Shown here: positions 63,601 to 64,000 of the stretch, piece by piece
How positions within the stretch are numbered: the stretch's first letter is position 1
How the letters are laid out: each line of letters begins with the position of its first letter
Assembly (NCBI GenBank): GCA_949710005.1
Contig: OX453273.1
Span: 45,264,781 to 45,328,780, forward strand
DNA: 64,000 nt
Direction of reading: 5' to 3'
DNA from: Ricordea florida
Lineage: Eukaryota; Cnidaria; Anthozoa; Corallimorpharia; Ricordeidae
Made by a program: the position numbers and the translations under genes
Notes under the pieces: generated by a model
What the model was told of the DNA's origin: nothing
The model's database searches: none
Seen by the model: the letters and a program-made list of their open reading frames with translations, nothing else

Positions 63601-64000
63601 ATATCTCTACCCTGGACCACTATCTGGTCTAGTATTTACGGTGGGTTAAGCACCAATTGGGAAGCCGACATTGTGTGGCGTCTTGCGCACGGGGTTTTAA
63701 AAACTAGAGCGTACCTCAAACACTGGCGCCGTCTGGCCGTGTCCGATAGCTGTGCACGCTGTGGCTCTGTTGAATCATTTTCCCACGCCTTATGTAAGTG
63801 TACTGTCGTTCCTCGCGTTTGGAACTGGGTTTTTTCTTTTCTTAGCAAATTATATTCTACACCGGTAACTTTATCGGATGCTTTAATTTTATTCAAACAA
63901 GGTCTTCCGGGCACTGACACTAAATCACACGAACTTTCTTATACCTTTATTAACATTTCCTTAAACGAAATTTGGGCGGCTAGGAACCTAGCCACTTTCG
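60679..64000 (+). CDS. LINE Y ORF2, APE endonuclease-reverse transcriptase (partial)
   Basis: From the ATG at 60679 (MALTIASLNVNGLAER) the frame is open for 1107 codons to the window end, found by direct translation. The endonuclease shows FLQETH, VGDFNCI and YSDHS. The RT shows KNWRPISLLN, SLDQEKAFDRV, RGVRQGCPLSPLLYCL and YADDT near residue 696. A CARC...H...C cluster is near the edge. By comparison with LINE X only ~60-70 residues are missing. No stop or frameshift is seen, so this copy may be active. Confidence 0.9.
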   Translation, partial: MALTIASLNVNGLAERHKRTQVFESLKSFYFDILFLQETHLANDTQGKAWENDWGGQCVWSPGTNRSSGVAALVHPKSSVKIIHFHADLAGRVLSVKVEHEQHYFQVINIYAPNNPGERELFFDDLWRFKFPNLDTILVGDFNCIPDVILDKWGGDDGSGNRAISQLHAFTDSLSLEDYYRVSNPNGKIFTWFNASHSIGSRLDRFYTPKTWRSRVINHALTPFTYSDHSLITLKFSHGPRKSRGRGVWKLNTQLLKSESFCSAVESFWTEWQEHKPVFSDPRVWWDAGKLQIKEMAIVHSVTRAREHKQTRRRLEQEFRLIMARGDANTATDHTRLTEIKSLLKALDDQVIQGSIVRSREQWIEHGEQPTKYFYQLEQSRQTRNAITALREGAETVTSDKNILRVCREFYSNLYTAEPVDLECQDWLLNQLDKSLTSEDQAKCEGTLTLSECLEALNQMSTNKAPGADGLPTEFYQRFWGLLGEDLVATLNYSFVHGMLSDSQRQGIIRLLFKKDDPLLLKNWRPISLLNTDYKICTKVLANRLRKVLSVILHEDQTCGVPGRSIFENLFLLRDTLDYVNHKELSAVIISLDQEKAFDRVNHAFLQRILERFNFGPNFRQWVQTVYTDISSSVLNNGWLSSKFSLTRGVRQGCPLSPLLYCLVSETLGQALRRDPHIEGIPIPGSSGKESKVSQYADDTTLILANDFSITRSFNIINIFEKGSGSRLNTQKTEGLWIGSSAGRTSGPVNITWTTDKLKILGVYFGNTNVDHANWDNRIIKLEKRLNRWKQRTLSLKGKALIINSIGASGLWYTATVLPLPEWASTRITKAIYKFLWHDQTELVKRTTCQLPLSCGGLAVVNPGDKSKALKLRWIPYVGDPTYGSKWVFFARYWIGLALSRHVKSWDFLRSNSHPKYIGADPPMHFQHILTALNRLNVELTTLPNYRVKTFYKRLNSPAPQYLPCTGTWERHLHISLPWTTIWSSIYGGLSTNWEADIVWRLAHGVLKTRAYLKHWRRLAVSDSCARCGSVESFSHALCKCTVVPRVWNWVFSFLSKLYSTPVTLSDALILFKQGLPGTDTKSHELSYTFINISLNEIWAARNLATF

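Larger units (their letters stand above)
59171..64000 (+). mobile_element. LINE Y, U2-targeting Tx1-like retrotransposon (3' end off window)
   Basis: The element begins at the same U2 position as LINE X. It has a 190-bp 5' UTR, ORF1 and an ORF2 open to the window edge. It is related to LINE X in both proteins but is clearly a separate family; its two ORFs are 67 nt apart where X has an overlap. Confidence 0.88.

Overview
This is a eukaryotic, almost certainly animal, locus. It is a tandem array of small-RNA genes (U2 snRNA, U1 snRNA and 5S rRNA on the opposite strand) almost entirely filled with mobile elements. Recognisable residents are Tx1/L1-type non-LTR retrotransposons (LINEs), the 3' end of a DIRS-type tyrosine-recombinase retrotransposon and one complete Polinton/Maverick DNA virus-transposon. 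The Polinton's small membrane proteins resemble, from memory, those of cnidarian Polintons, so a cnidarian or another early-branching aquatic invertebrate is my best guess; this is inference only.

Layout. 1-2076: DIRS 3' end, inserted in the ORF2 of a U2-targeting LINE ('Z', to 5788). Then three array units follow. Unit 1: U2 tail (5789), U1 head (6206), LINE U1-A copy 1 (6224-12223), U1 tail, 5S(-) at 12747. Unit 2: U2 head (13003), an ORF1-only element, LINE X (14648-19874), U2 tail, U1 head (20295), LINE U1-B copy 1 (20313-26306), U1 tail, 5S(-) at 26831. Unit 3: U2 head (27087), second ORF1-only element, U2 tail, U1 head (29103), U1-A copy 2 and U1-B copy 2 stacked back to back (29121-41193), U1 tail, 5S(-) at 41718. 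A 16.2-kb Polinton (41899-58105) lies between that 5S gene and the next U2 head (58186). After it come an ORF-less poly(A) element and LINE Y, which runs off the right edge. Every U1 and U2 gene seen here is split, while all three 5S genes look intact.

The most notable system is a pair of LINE families (U1-A and U1-B, two copies each) inserted at one exact position of U1 snRNA, after nucleotide 18, just downstream of the 5'-splice-site-recognition sequence, with 16-bp target duplications. U2-targeting Tx1-clade LINEs are known (Keno, Utopia); I do not recall a described U1-targeting one. Both families end in a hairpin whose loop, ATTGCACTYC, matches the U1A-protein-binding loop of U1 stem-loop II. 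They also share a covarying 5'-UTR structure, a covarying 3'-UTR three-way junction with a tRNA T-loop-like hairpin, and a 5'-splice-site-like GGTRAGTAT about 100-115 nt from the U1 5' end. Together these suggest that the elements imitate parts of their target RNA.

The Polinton is AT-rich and appears complete: protein-primed PolB, RVE integrase, packaging ATPase, double-jelly-roll major capsid, candidate minor capsid, several membrane proteins and two giant-virus-like genes. No maturation protease is recognisable. Its 540-bp terminal inverted repeats include the promoter and first 14 codons of both end genes. A repeated ATYTAAARAT motif 22-38 bp before start codons and a repeated hairpin after genes look like its own transcription signals.
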